A stretch of DNA of 64,000 nucleotides from UBA10205 sp035289625 (lineage in GTDB: Archaea; Iainarchaeota; Iainarchaeia; Iainarchaeales; Iainarchaeaceae): assembly GCA_035289625.1 (NCBI GenBank), contig DATDWP010000010.1:61472-125471 (forward strand). The letters run 5' to 3'. Below the pieces are notes generated by a model that had not been told where the DNA came from, searched no databases, and was given only the letters and a program-made list of their open reading frames with translations. Position 1 is the first letter of the stretch, and each line of letters starts with the position of its first letter. Of the stretch, positions 25,941 through 34,532 are shown one piece after another. The position numbers and the translations under genes were made by a program.

Positions 25941-26232
25941 AAATGCGATAGGGATAAGGATAGAGCCGGAACTACTCAAAAAAATAGAAAAGCTCGGAAA
26001 AGAAGAATCAATGGATAGGTCAACTGCCATGAGAATGCTCCTAGAGCAGGGATATAAAAGCCATGTGAAAAAAAGGGCAGCGGAAAAATACCGGGAGGGC
26101 AAAACAACCATAAGTGATGCTGCCCAAAAAGCAGGCCTGACAATCTGGGAATTTGAACAATACCTTGTTGTAAATGGCTATAAATCACAATACTCGGTAG
26201 AAGACCTGAAAGAAGAAACCATTGAGAAGTGA
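25933..26232 (+). CDS. UPF0175/ribbon-helix-helix antitoxin
   Basis: The 99-residue protein has an N-terminal ribbon-helix-helix-like strand-helix-helix (IGIRIEPELLKKIEKLGK, then STAMRMLLEQGY) and the UPF0175 motif EKYREGKTTISDAAQKAG (about 54-71) followed by WEFEQYL. UPF0175 proteins are antitoxins paired with DUF3368 PIN toxins. The gene overlaps its toxin by 8 bp. It probably represses its own promoter through the acaatgt repeat at 25406-25421. Confidence 0.78.
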   Translation: MNENAIGIRIEPELLKKIEKLGKEESMDRSTAMRMLLEQGYKSHVKKRAAEKYREGKTTISDAAQKAGLTIWEFEQYLVVNGYKSQYSVEDLKEETIEK

Positions 26233-26360
26233 ATTAGCGGGTTTCGATTAATCCATATAAATTCCGGTCTCAGAAGTCTCAGTTGTGGTTTGGACAAATG
26301 ATGGTTTGCCACGTCGCAGACAAGGCAAGAGGTCACATCAAACAGTCTCAACCTGTTGTT

Positions 26361-27278
26361 TTAGTGCTTCATCTTAATGTGCAGCAGCCGCTCAAAGTTC
26401 TTGATGTTTGGAGTTCGCAGCACCAGTATTATTGCAGAGTAGAGTATGAGCACATAGCCTGCGTAGTCAGTGGGTGCTGGGCTTTCCCCTAGTAAAAAGA
26501 ATGCAAGAACAGATGCTGCCAGCAGTTCTAGTAGGGTTATTATTGCTGCAAGTGATGCTTCGATTTTTTCGAGGGCAAAATAGTAAGCGTAGCTTGCAAC
26601 CCCTAGCATTATTCCAAGCACTGAAAGCGCCACAAGTGCAAGTGGGTTGTCTTGTGGTGGTATTCCAATTGCAATTACTGCGGGGATAAAGAGCATGAAT
26701 TGCAAGATGTTTGAATAGAGGCTCACTGTTTGGTATGAGTAGTTTTTTAGTTCGCGCGCGGTTATTACATCCCCTGTAAAACTTAGCGCTGAGAGGATTG
26801 CAAATATTACTCCGGGGTTTATTGAAGTGATGCCTTCGGGGCGCGCGATAATATATATCCCAAGGAGTGTGAGGCAGAGGGCGATTGCTTTTTTTGCGCT
26901 AAAGTGCTCTTTTAGAAATATTACGGAAAATACGAGTACCCACGCCGGCATTGTGTATGCTAAAAAGTAGGTGTTTGAAAGGGTTGTGTATTGGAGGGAA
27001 ATGAAAAAGAATACCGGTGTTAGTACGCTAAATGCCGCGTTTAGGAAGATGTGGAAAAATTCATACCAGTTCTTTATGGGCTCGTGTTTTAGTTTTTGTT
27101 TTTTGTAAATCGCAATTACGCTTAGCATTTTGAAAAAGCGTGTAACAATAAAGTAAACTATTAGTGTAATTCCTGCTGCTTGGAATAATTTGTAGGATGT
27201 GCCGGCAACCGCCCAGATGCACATTGCAAAAAGTAAATCTGCAATTGCCGCGCTTCTCTGTTTCATTTTTCTCCCCAA
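26361..27278 (-). CDS. EamA/DMT-family permease with about ten transmembrane helices
   Basis: The 305-residue protein contains about ten hydrophobic segments in two five-helix halves, as in EamA drug/metabolite exporters; the second half begins near residue 150 (ITSINPGVIFAILSALSF). The first half carries the family-typical TNTYFLAYTMPAWVLVFS segment and EHFSAKKAIAL. The substrate cannot be read from sequence. It sits 3 bp downstream of ribBA on the same strand and is probably cotranscribed, so export or uptake of a flavin-related compound is a guess. Confidence 0.82.
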   Translation of the reverse strand: MGRKMKQRSAAIADLLFAMCIWAVAGTSYKLFQAAGITLIVYFIVTRFFKMLSVIAIYKKQKLKHEPIKNWYEFFHIFLNAAFSVLTPVFFFISLQYTTLSNTYFLAYTMPAWVLVFSVIFLKEHFSAKKAIALCLTLLGIYIIARPEGITSINPGVIFAILSALSFTGDVITARELKNYSYQTVSLYSNILQFMLFIPAVIAIGIPPQDNPLALVALSVLGIMLGVASYAYYFALEKIEASLAAIITLLELLAASVLAFFLLGESPAPTDYAGYVLILYSAIILVLRTPNIKNFERLLHIKMKH

Positions 27279-27281
27279 AAT

Positions 27282-28478
27282 TTAGAGGGAGTGGCCTAAT
27301 TTAATCCTTTTTGTGGCAAGGTATTTGCGGTTGTAGCTATTCTCGCGTGCGCGAAGGGGTATTTGTGCTGTGATTTTGAGGCCAAAGCCTTCCAGGCTTT
27401 TTAGTTTTTTTGGGTTGTTTGTTAGTATTCGTATTGTGCTAAGGCCAAGGTCGCGAAGTATTTGCGCCCCTGCCCCATAGTCCCTTTTATCAACTTCAAG
27501 CCCAAGAGTTGTATTTGCTTCTACTGTATCTTTTCCCCTATCCTGCTCTTGGTATGCCCGCAATTTGTTCAAAAGCCCAACTCCGCGTCCTTCGTGGTGG
27601 GGGATATAGAGCAGCACCCCCCTTTTGCTCTTGTTGATTTTTCGAAGGGCAATATGCAGTTGCTCATTGCAATCGCAGCGCTTGCTGCTAAAAATATCGC
27701 CTGTAATGCAGCCGGAGTGCACGCGTACAAGTACGTTTTTTTTCCCACGCACTTTGCCTTTTACAAGCGCGATGTATTCGTGGCCATTGATTGTGTCAAG
27801 ATAGCCGTGGGCTTCAAAGTTCCCGAATTGTGTTGGTAGTTTTGTTTTTGCAACACTTCTAACGCGCACTCCGTTCTTTAGCCTGTATTGGATTATATCT
27901 TTTAGGGTGACAATTTTTAGCGAGTGCTTTTTTGCAAATTTTTTTAGTTCGTGCATTTTTGCCATTTGCCCGCGCTCATTCATTATTTCGCATATTACTC
28001 CGACCTGATCCATTTTTGCAATTTTTAAAAGTTCAATTGTCCCTTCTGTGTGGCCGGCGCGGTGCAGCACTCCTCCTTCTTTTGCAACAAGTGGGAATAT
28101 GTGGCCCGGCCTACTAAGATCGCTAGGTTTGGAATTTTTTGAATGGAGTGTTTTTATTGTAAGAAGCCTATCTTGTATGCTAATTCCGCTTCCGCCCCGC
28201 GCGGCATCAACCGAAACCGTAAAAGGGGTGTTGAAGCGGTCTGTGTTGGGGGACATTTTTTCGAGCCGCAGTTGCTCTGCCCGATCTTTTGTTATCGGAA
28301 CGCATATCAGCCCGCGGGCCTGCTTGCTCATGAAGTTTAGTTTTTTTGCGCTCGCTTTTTGGGCGGCCATTATAAGGTCGCCTTCGTTCTCGCGGTTTTT
28401 ATCATCTACTAAAATCACCATTTCCCCCCTTTTCAGGGCAAGGGCTGCTTGCTTTACCGAATCGAATTTAAATCCCAT
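27282..28478 (-). CDS. ribBA: Bifunctional RibBA: DHBP synthase / GTP cyclohydrolase II
   Basis: The 398-residue protein joins the DHBP synthase half (DDKNRENEGDLIMAA about 24-38; GRPGHIFPL..GGVLHRAGHTEG about 124-150) to a GTP cyclohydrolase II half (SGCITGDIFSSKRCDC zinc site; HHEGRGVGLLNK; DTVEAN; TNNPKKL). Both halves keep the catalytic residues, so it should supply both starting reactions of riboflavin synthesis. ATG 28478 was chosen over the frame start at 28538 because the longer form would overlap the divergent promoter. Fused RibBA is typical of bacteria, so transfer is likely. Confidence 0.93.
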   Translation of the reverse strand: MGFKFDSVKQAALALKRGEMVILVDDKNRENEGDLIMAAQKASAKKLNFMSKQARGLICVPITKDRAEQLRLEKMSPNTDRFNTPFTVSVDAARGGSGISIQDRLLTIKTLHSKNSKPSDLSRPGHIFPLVAKEGGVLHRAGHTEGTIELLKIAKMDQVGVICEIMNERGQMAKMHELKKFAKKHSLKIVTLKDIIQYRLKNGVRVRSVAKTKLPTQFGNFEAHGYLDTINGHEYIALVKGKVRGKKNVLVRVHSGCITGDIFSSKRCDCNEQLHIALRKINKSKRGVLLYIPHHEGRGVGLLNKLRAYQEQDRGKDTVEANTTLGLEVDKRDYGAGAQILRDLGLSTIRILTNNPKKLKSLEGFGLKITAQIPLRARENSYNRKYLATKRIKLGHSL

Positions 28479-28524
28479 GACAATACCTTTTGTGTAATAG
28501 TGCGGTTTGGATCCACTTAAAAAA

Positions 28525-28536
28525 GTTACGCGTAAC
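28525..28536. promoter_or_regulatory. Palindromic operator candidate GTTACGCGTAAC
   Basis: This perfect 12-bp palindrome lies midway between ribBA (start 28478, minus) and the small HTH gene (start 28556, plus). Its position overlaps both promoter regions and fits a repressor controlling the pair. Confidence 0.5.
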
Positions 28537-28555
28537 AAAAATGGGTTGGTTTAGA

Positions 28556-28912
28556 ATGGCAGATGCAAAACTTCACTTCGTAAGGGCTCCTACAATTTCC
28601 CAATTGCAAAAAGCAATTTCGCAGGGCAGCGCAAAAGTATTCATGTCAAGAAGTTCATTTGGCAGGCTTTCTGCTAAAGCTAGAAAAATTTTGGACAATT
28701 CAGCGCTGGAAATTGTGCTGGAGAGCGTGCGCGGGCGCCCAATTGAAATAGGCGCGCAAAAATTAATGGAAATAATTGGGCTTCACAAGGATGATCGTAC
28801 ATATAGGGAAATTGAGCAGATCACAGGAGTTCCCAAAAGCACTGTTCATTATTTGATAAAATATGCAGAGCGCCAGAAGATAAAGAATGGGGATAAGATG
28901 GTCTATCTGTAA
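28556..28912 (+). CDS. Small helix-turn-helix protein divergent from ribBA
   Basis: The chosen 118-residue product ends in a helix-turn-helix (TYREIEQITGVPKSTVHYLIKYAERQ, seen as YREIEQITGVPKS then TVHYLIKY, about residues 77-102). The N-terminal 70 residues are uncharacterised (FVRAPTISQLQKAI, SRSSFGRLSAKARK). ATG 28541 is an alternative start. It is divergent from ribBA with a palindrome between them, so a regulatory link is plausible. Unlike archaeal RbkR it has no kinase domain. It does not match a family I can name. Confidence 0.65.
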   Translation: MADAKLHFVRAPTISQLQKAISQGSAKVFMSRSSFGRLSAKARKILDNSALEIVLESVRGRPIEIGAQKLMEIIGLHKDDRTYREIEQITGVPKSTVHYLIKYAERQKIKNGDKMVYL

Positions 28913-28922
28913 AAATAACCGT

Positions 28923-29195
28923 TTACTGCTTTTCAAATCGTTTGTAGATGTTCTTCCTATGGCCGACTTTTTGGACAATTATTGTATTTGTTTGGAAAAC
29001 CAGTAAGCAGATTGCCCGGTAATTTCCTGCCCTGATTTTATAATCCTCATATCCGCTAAGGCGCTCGAAATGGCTAAATGGGTTCTCAAGGCAGACTTCA
29101 AGTTTTTTTATTATTCTTTTGGCTTCTTTTTGTTCGATTTTACTAAGTTCCTTAATGGCTTCTTTTGACCATTCCAGATGCCATGCCAATTTCAC
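28923..29195 (-). CDS. RelE/ParE-type toxin
   Basis: The 90-residue protein has the RelE fold pattern: WHLEWSKEAIKELSKI, KRIIKKLEVCLENP, then GYEDYKIRAGNYRAICLLV and KVGHRKNIYKRF, with the conserved basic RAGNYR and C-terminal HRKNIY residues. RelE toxins cut mRNA on ribosomes; ParE members poison gyrase. The antitoxin gene lies upstream and overlaps by 4 bp, so this is an antitoxin-first pair. Confidence 0.85.
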   Translation of the reverse strand: MKLAWHLEWSKEAIKELSKIEQKEAKRIIKKLEVCLENPFSHFERLSGYEDYKIRAGNYRAICLLVFQTNTIIVQKVGHRKNIYKRFEKQ

Positions 29196-29431
29196 AACCC
29201 CAAAGATTTTTTTACCTGTTCATGGCTAACTGTCTCGCCTTTTTTTATTTCTATTTTTGCATTCAAAAGGCCTATTCTGAAAAGTTCTGTATACTTGCCT
29301 TCGTTGTCTCCTTCGGGTATTAGTTGCATAAATTTGTTCAGTAAGGTATCGTATGTCTCGCGTTCATCTTGCTTGAATAGTGAAAGTTTTTTTCGTGTTT
29401 TTGGTGTTATTTGGATTGAAGTATATACCAT
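29192..29431 (-). CDS. Antitoxin of the RelE pair, ribbon-helix-helix-like
   Basis: The 79-residue protein starts with a strand-helix (VYTSIQITPKTRKKLSLFK) typical of ribbon-helix-helix DNA-binding antitoxins, and ends with a Lys/Glu-rich tail (GETVSHEQVKKSLGL) that could wrap the toxin. It is translated just ahead of the RelE gene and overlaps it by 4 bp. The perfect palindrome atagatctat at 29441-29450 lies 10 bp before its ATG, a likely autoregulatory operator. Confidence 0.72.
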   Translation of the reverse strand: MVYTSIQITPKTRKKLSLFKQDERETYDTLLNKFMQLIPEGDNEGKYTELFRIGLLNAKIEIKKGETVSHEQVKKSLGL

Positions 29432-29440
29432 AGAATCACT

Positions 29441-29450
29441 ATAGATCTAT
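29441..29450. promoter_or_regulatory. Operator-like palindrome atagatctat before the RelE antitoxin
   Basis: A perfect 10-bp palindrome 10 bp upstream of the antitoxin ATG, followed by the imperfect dyad tatc-tataa-gata at 29449-29461 and an A/T-rich TATA-like stretch. Position suggests autoregulation. Confidence 0.4.
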
Positions 29451-29548
29451 CTATAAGATAATTTATAAAATAATGTGAAGTTTGATTTTCCGCATCATTT
29501 TTTGAAAAACCAGCGAAAATAAATACCCCGGCGCACTTCCTTTTTGTC

Positions 29549-29869
29549 ATGGACGCATGGGAGCAGAGAATGATCGAATTTGTAAAAAGGGGGGAGCGCG
29601 ATAAGGTTGCGTTCCTTGAAAATGAACTCAAAAACCGCGTGCTCCCAATGCATCTTGAGCGCATCCGGCAAAATGACAAAACAGTGCAAAAGGACCTTGT
29701 GCTACCCAATTGGGTTGATTGGGATTTGCTCTACGAGTGGGCGATGAGAATGCAGGTTCCAAAAAAAGGGGTGCAGTGCATTTTGTGCAATGAGTACGCT
29801 GAGCGCGGAACTGATTTTAATTCAAAATTCATTTGCGATTCGTGCTTTTTTAGGATAAAGAGCATGTGA
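29549..29869 (+). CDS. Small zinc-ribbon-like protein of unknown function
   Basis: The 106-residue protein has a helical N-terminal half (residues 1-65, rich in Glu, Lys, Arg) and a C-terminal CILC (about 80-83) and CDSC (about 98-101) pair that could bind zinc. A TATA-like aaataaatacc is about 30 bp before ATG 29549. It is followed 9 bp later by a small basic protein gene. I do not recognise the family. Confidence 0.6.
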   Translation: MDAWEQRMIEFVKRGERDKVAFLENELKNRVLPMHLERIRQNDKTVQKDLVLPNWVDWDLLYEWAMRMQVPKKGVQCILCNEYAERGTDFNSKFICDSCFFRIKSM

Positions 29870-29878
29870 GGTGTTGGT

Positions 29879-30211
29879 ATGTTAAGAAAAGGCAAAATAA
29901 GTAAAACGTTAAATTTTAGGGGAAAAGTAAATGTTGCAACAGATAGGTTGAAGTTTTTAAAATCCCATGAGCGTTGGTTGGGGACTAAACAAGGTCCTGA
30001 GTATGACCCGCACAAAAATATAATGGCTCAGACTGGGCCGGCTCATAAAAAACTCTCACAAGGCCTGCTTGACCGTGCAATGAGTAAAAGAAAGTCTGGG
30101 ATTGCTGTAGGGTTGAGAATTTTATCTTTGGGTGCAAAAGGCCCGCGGGCGATGGGTAAACTCATTAAACTCAAAAGAATCAGAAAATTGAAGGGAAAAA
30201 ATAAGTTTTGA
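29879..30211 (+). CDS. Small basic protein of unknown function
   Basis: The 110-residue product is strongly basic (many Lys/Arg, C-terminal KLIKLKRIRKLKGKNKF) with a middle segment WLGTKQGPEYDPHKNIMAQTG. Such composition suggests RNA or ribosome binding, but no family is recognised. It follows the zinc-ribbon-like gene by 9 bp with a gaggtg signal before its ATG, so it is in the same operon. Confidence 0.55.
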   Translation: MLRKGKISKTLNFRGKVNVATDRLKFLKSHERWLGTKQGPEYDPHKNIMAQTGPAHKKLSQGLLDRAMSKRKSGIAVGLRILSLGAKGPRAMGKLIKLKRIRKLKGKNKF

Positions 30212-30222
30212 TTGAAATCACG

Positions 30223-30858
30223 CTAATGTTCCCGTTGCAAGATCACGCGGCAATCCACTGCAATCACTTCGTGTTCGTTTGCAATAAGCGGGTTGATGTC
30301 AAGTTCGGAGATTCCATTTTCTTTGATTATGAGTTCTGAAACCTTGAGCAGTGTATCTTCTATTTTTGAAATGTTTGCGCCCTTTTTCCCGCGCGCCCCT
30401 GCTAGGATGTTGTAGGATTTTAGTTTTTGCACCATTTTGTGGGCATCTTTTTTTGTTATTGGGCAGATTCCTATTACAAAATCTTTTAGTATTTCAACAT
30501 ATATTCCGCCGGTTCCGATTAGAACAGTTGGGCCAAATTGTGGATCGCGTTTTGCGCCGATTATTATTTCAATTCCGCTGTGCATTTGCTGGACAATTGC
30601 GCCTTCAAACCCTTCGAGCCGCTTCATTTTCCGGAATGCTGATTTTGCCTCTTCAATAGAATCAATTGCGGTAATAACCGCGCCGACTTCTGTTTTGTGG
30701 GAGATTTCTTTTGAAATTATTTTGAGCGCAACCGGAAAACCCAGTACTTTGCAAGCAGAAATTAGGTGGGGTTCGTCGCGGATTTCGTAGTGGCGCGCGG
30801 TTTTTATCCCATGTTTTTTTATGAGTTCAAGGCATAGAGGAAGAGACAAACTTTGCAT
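30223..30858 (-). CDS. acdB: ADP-forming acetyl/acyl-CoA synthetase, beta subunit (ATP-grasp)
   Basis: The 211-residue protein has the ATP-grasp layout of the AcdB beta subunit: GFPVALKIISKEISHKTEVGAV (split here as LKIISKEISHKTE), EIIIGAKRDPQFGP, GTGGIYVE, and DINPLIAN. The beta subunit binds ATP and the phosphorylated histidine of the alpha subunit to make acetate or other acids plus ATP. No alpha subunit is nearby in the window. It could come from elsewhere or from a split system. The gene is divergent from the beta-CASP nuclease gene. Confidence 0.88.
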   Translation of the reverse strand: MQSLSLPLCLELIKKHGIKTARHYEIRDEPHLISACKVLGFPVALKIISKEISHKTEVGAVITAIDSIEEAKSAFRKMKRLEGFEGAIVQQMHSGIEIIIGAKRDPQFGPTVLIGTGGIYVEILKDFVIGICPITKKDAHKMVQKLKSYNILAGARGKKGANISKIEDTLLKVSELIIKENGISELDINPLIANEHEVIAVDCRVILQREH

Positions 30859-30913
30859 GAGAAGAATTGGCAGAGCACATATTTAAAGATGTTGCCAGCC
30901 TAATTTGAGTAAT

Positions 30914-32179
30914 ATGGTCAAAATTACCTTTAAGGGGGCGTCCCAGGAGGTTGGCAGGAGCGCGTTTTTGCTAGATGATGGCGATAAGATCCTGCTAGAT
31001 TATGGTATAAAGCTAACCCCCGGCGGCATTGAGTACCCGCTTCCTGTTAAAACCAATTTGAATGCGGCAATTATTTCACATGCGCACTTGGACCACACCG
31101 GAAATATCCCTCATTTATTCAAAGAGACAAGTTGCCTAACCTACATGACTCCCCCTACCCTAAATATCGCAAAAATTCTCTGGTTTGATACCGTAAAAAT
31201 TGCAGGGCTTGAGGGCATGGATGCCAAGTTTTCAAAAGATGAGATTGCAAAAACCGAAAAGTTCACTTTTCCGATAGGTTACAATAAGCACATGGATATT
31301 ACGGACCACTCCTCTGTTATTTTCCATGACGCCGGGCACATTGTAGGATCTGCTCTAACCGAACTTCGCATGCGCAACAAAACAATTGTTTACACGGGCG
31401 ATTATAGGTATGTTGAAACAAGGCTGCATGGCCCTGCACAATTTGAAAAAATCAAAGAGTGCGATATAATGATTACCGAGAGCACTTATGGGGACAGGGA
31501 GCATCCTGACCGTAAGGAGACAGAGAAGATGTTTGTTGAATCGGTACAGGAGACAATTGATAGGGGTGGGCATGTGCTGCTCCCTTCATTTGCAGTCGGC
31601 AGGAGCCAGGAAATAATTGATGTTTTGCATGAGTACAAGATCCAGGCCCCGATTTTTTTTGACGGGATGGGCCAAAAAGTCGCGCAGGTGTATATGCAAA
31701 ACCCAAGCTATTTGAAAAATCCAAAATTTTTGAAAAAAGCACTTGAGAATGTGCAGTGGATCAGAAACCCAAAGATGAGAAAGCTTGCCCTAAAGCAGCC
31801 TTCAATTGTTGTTTGCACAAGCGGCATGATGCAGGGCGGCTCAGTGTATGCATATTTGCCGCAAGTGTATAATGATAAATCCTCAAAAATAATCCTAACC
31901 GGTTTCCAGGTAAATGAGACTCCGGGGAAAATTTTGCTAGAAACCGGAAAGCTAACAATTGATGGGGTAAATGTTACGGTAAAAGCAGGGGTTGAGAGGT
32001 ATGATTTTAGCGCCCATGCGGGAAGAGATGAACTATTTCGCGCTATAAAAAAAATGAACCCGGAGCATGTGATTTGTGTTCATGGCGATGCTGAAGTTAC
32101 CAAAAAGTTTGCAAAGGGCATAAAAGAGGAAGGCTTTTCCCCGATTATTCCAGAGCTTGGTAAGGTTGTTGACTTATGA
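30914..32179 (+). CDS. Beta-CASP metallo-beta-lactamase RNA nuclease (CPSF-like)
   Basis: The 421-residue protein has the metallo-beta-lactamase site HAHLDHTG (about 56-63), GHIVGSALTEL, and beta-CASP motifs including TESTYGDREHP, PSFAVGRSQE, SGMMQGG and a late SAHAGRDE. It lacks an N-terminal KH region, as in archaeal CPSF2-type or RNase J-related enzymes. A TTG at 30905 is an alternative start. It should process RNA ends. Its stop overlaps the next gene by 4 bp. Confidence 0.9.
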   Translation: MVKITFKGASQEVGRSAFLLDDGDKILLDYGIKLTPGGIEYPLPVKTNLNAAIISHAHLDHTGNIPHLFKETSCLTYMTPPTLNIAKILWFDTVKIAGLEGMDAKFSKDEIAKTEKFTFPIGYNKHMDITDHSSVIFHDAGHIVGSALTELRMRNKTIVYTGDYRYVETRLHGPAQFEKIKECDIMITESTYGDREHPDRKETEKMFVESVQETIDRGGHVLLPSFAVGRSQEIIDVLHEYKIQAPIFFDGMGQKVAQVYMQNPSYLKNPKFLKKALENVQWIRNPKMRKLALKQPSIVVCTSGMMQGGSVYAYLPQVYNDKSSKIILTGFQVNETPGKILLETGKLTIDGVNVTVKAGVERYDFSAHAGRDELFRAIKKMNPEHVICVHGDAEVTKKFAKGIKEEGFSPIIPELGKVVDL

Positions 32180-32949
32180 GTGGCTTTTTTGCAGCGCTTA
32201 AAAATTCGCTGGAAGTTTTTTCTGCCCACCCAAAAATGATTTTGCCAAAGCTAATCATTGCAATACTCTACAGCTTTGCAATAATATTTGCGCTCGGGCT
32301 ATTTGAAGAGGCACTGAACGCGCCTTCAGTTGAAACTATAATAGGCCTTCTTGGCCTTCTTATTGGAATTATTCTAATCGGCATTTTGGATATTTTAGTG
32401 GGGGCAATGTACCCTTTTATGGTTTCGGATGCAATTGCAAAAAAAAATGTGAGTTTGCAAAAAGCAATAAAAGAGGTTTTTTCAAATACGGGGAAAATAA
32501 TTTTTCCGGTTCTTGCAGTCGAAGCTGCGTTTTTGGTTTTGATAGTAATTCTCTCAGCTCCGCTTAGCTATTTTATTGTTTCAGAAGATGCCTATTCAAT
32601 ACTTTTTAGCGGCCTTTATGCTATAGTAGTTCTTGGCGTGGTCTTTTTCTTCTACCACCTCTACCCTGTTGTAGTGTTTGAAAAGAGGGGTTTTTTTGGC
32701 TCTCTTAAAAGGTCAATTGACCTTTCGCTAAAAAACCGCTCGGATGTTGCAAAAGCTAGTGTCCTGAGTTTTATTCTCTCGCTACTCTCATTTGCAATAG
32801 CGGCTTCAATTGAATTTTTGCCGCAGGGCAACAATTGGCTTTTTTTCGGGGCATTTTTGGTAGTGAGGTTTCTTACAGCCTATGTCTACACTTATTTATA
32901 CATTTTAAACCCTGTTTTTTACCTGCAATATGTAAAACAGGGGAAATGA
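32176..32949 (+). CDS. Integral membrane protein of unknown function
   Basis: The 257-residue product has about six hydrophobic segments (near 25-45, 55-80, 105-130, 145-170, 195-215, 225-245). It looks like archaeal DUF4013-type or glycerophosphodiesterase-linked membrane domains, judged only by hydropathy and layout. The gene overlaps the beta-CASP nuclease gene by 4 bp and precedes the NMD3-like gene by 8 bp, so it belongs to a three-gene operon linked to RNA metabolism. No catalytic motif is evident. Confidence 0.7.
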   Translation: MSGFFAALKNSLEVFSAHPKMILPKLIIAILYSFAIIFALGLFEEALNAPSVETIIGLLGLLIGIILIGILDILVGAMYPFMVSDAIAKKNVSLQKAIKEVFSNTGKIIFPVLAVEAAFLVLIVILSAPLSYFIVSEDAYSILFSGLYAIVVLGVVFFFYHLYPVVVFEKRGFFGSLKRSIDLSLKNRSDVAKASVLSFILSLLSFAIAASIEFLPQGNNWLFFGAFLVVRFLTAYVYTYLYILNPVFYLQYVKQGK

Positions 32950-32957
32950 TTTGTTAG

Positions 32958-33731
32958 GTGAATTTTGTGGCAATTAAGAGGTTTTGTGTTCGGTGCGGAA
33001 AAGAGACCCAGACTCTACTAAATAGCCTCTGCCCTGAGTGCTATTTGCAAAAGAACGAGGTTTTGGATATTCCAAAAACCATTTTGATTGATTTTGACAA
33101 GCGCAGCGGCAAAATCCGAGTAGGCAGGGATTGGATTGAACGTTCTGATGATATTTTACAAAAAGTTCTTTCCGATAAGGTCCTCTCTTTAGCTAAGCCA
33201 AAAAGGCTTGCTGTTAGTGATATTGCGGTTTCAATTGAGCATGTGCAGGAGAGTGCTATTGCAAAGGTTTCATTTAGCGCCCTTGTAGAAGGGATAAATT
33301 TACAGATTGAAAAAAGCGTTACAATACATTTCCACAAAACAATTTCTGATGCTTCAATGAAAATATCTTCAAACTACCACGAGGCTATAATACAGGTGAG
33401 GTTTATTGGTAAAGTCACTTTGGAGCAGGGGAAGGAGAAATTGCGCGAACTTGCTTCATTTATCCTTGAACACAAAAAAAAGATCGAGCTCTCGGAAATA
33501 ATTGATACGAAAAATGTCCCCGGTGGGTTTGATGTTTTTATAGGTTCATCAAAGGCTGCAAAAATTGTTGCAACAAAAATTGGGAGAAAATATGGTATCC
33601 GCCCGATTTATTCGAACAAGTTGATGGGCATTGGCGAGAATAGCAAGGAAAAATTCAGGCACACTTACTGCTTAAAATTTGATGTGAGTAAAGAGGCAAA
33701 GTCAAATAATGAAAAGAAAATAGGGGATTAG
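32958..33731 (+). CDS. NMD3-like ribosome-associated protein with zinc finger
   Basis: The 257-residue protein begins with a zinc site CVRCGKE and CPECYLQ (about residues 10-30), followed by an NMD3-like body ending near EAKSNNEKKIGD. Archaeal NMD3 proteins are related to the eukaryotic 60S export adaptor and are thought to act in large-subunit assembly. GTG 32958 is the frame start; GTG 32967 is an alternative. It is cotranscribed with the beta-CASP nuclease. Confidence 0.82.
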   Translation: MNFVAIKRFCVRCGKETQTLLNSLCPECYLQKNEVLDIPKTILIDFDKRSGKIRVGRDWIERSDDILQKVLSDKVLSLAKPKRLAVSDIAVSIEHVQESAIAKVSFSALVEGINLQIEKSVTIHFHKTISDASMKISSNYHEAIIQVRFIGKVTLEQGKEKLRELASFILEHKKKIELSEIIDTKNVPGGFDVFIGSSKAAKIVATKIGRKYGIRPIYSNKLMGIGENSKEKFRHTYCLKFDVSKEAKSNNEKKIGD

Positions 33732-33751
33732 TCTTATGCTAATTTTAAAAA

Positions 33752-34453
33752 TCAGATTTCAAATTCTTTGAGCGCTTTTTTTATCTCTTCAATCGGTTTT
33801 GTAGTAATTAGAAGCGGGATTTTTTCCGATTCGGCAATTTTTTGTGCAATCGGGTCGACTTTATCGATTCCTTGCAGTACTACAATTGTCGGTTTCATAT
33901 CGGTTGAAAACCTTCCTACCTTTACTGCAATTAAAGGGCTTCTTCCGGACCCAACTTGCAAAAACATAAGTGCCCTTTCAGGGGTCTTGCCGTACATTTT
34001 GATGTATTCGTGCACCGGGACATCGAGTATTACTTTTAGGGAATCAATTATTGTATATCCATACACTTGGGTTTCTTTTAATTTTCCAGGGTTTGCAACG
34101 CATTCAGCCCCGATTAGTTCTGAGAATTTTTTCCCGTCAATTGCTTTTGAAAATTCTGCAATATCAAATACATCGGTTTTTGGGGCAAAGTTTTTTTCAA
34201 GTTGCTTTTTAATTTTCCCGCCGCGGTTTTTGTCAATATCAAGTAAACTCTCAACTAGCCTTGCAACAACCCCGATGCCTGGGCTCTTTCTTCTTCCGCC
34301 TTCGTAATCTGAAATTGTTGAAGATGAGATTTTTAGAATTTCGGCAAGTTCAGTTTGGCTAATGCCAAATATCTCTCTCCACTTTTTCATGCTAGAGCCG
34401 GGGTCTTTTGATAGTGCTATTTCCCCGGCTATTGTTGTTGCAAGTTGATCCAT
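33752..34453 (-). CDS. Archaeal helix-turn-helix regulator (COG1709-like)
   Basis: The 233-residue protein has an N-terminal XRE-type helix-turn-helix: WREIFGISQTELAEILKIS, SSTISDYEGGRR (about residues 25-57), then a long C-terminal domain (about 120-233) with PTIVVLQGIDKVDPIAQKI, likely a ligand-binding region. It resembles predicted archaeal transcriptional regulators of COG1709. The target is unknown. It converges with the NMD3-like gene. Confidence 0.82.
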   Translation of the reverse strand: MDQLATTIAGEIALSKDPGSSMKKWREIFGISQTELAEILKISSSTISDYEGGRRKSPGIGVVARLVESLLDIDKNRGGKIKKQLEKNFAPKTDVFDIAEFSKAIDGKKFSELIGAECVANPGKLKETQVYGYTIIDSLKVILDVPVHEYIKMYGKTPERALMFLQVGSGRSPLIAVKVGRFSTDMKPTIVVLQGIDKVDPIAQKIAESEKIPLLITTKPIEEIKKALKEFEI

Positions 34454-34532
34454 GATAGTAGATTTGCAGATTAATTCAATAAAAAGGTTTCGTCAATTGC
34501 AGTTCTTATAAAACGACAGGTTATTTGCAATA

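Noticed and set aside
26233..26360. A possible tRNA or small RNA between the UPF0175 gene and the permease
   Set aside because: No cloverleaf or T-loop motif could be folded by eye.
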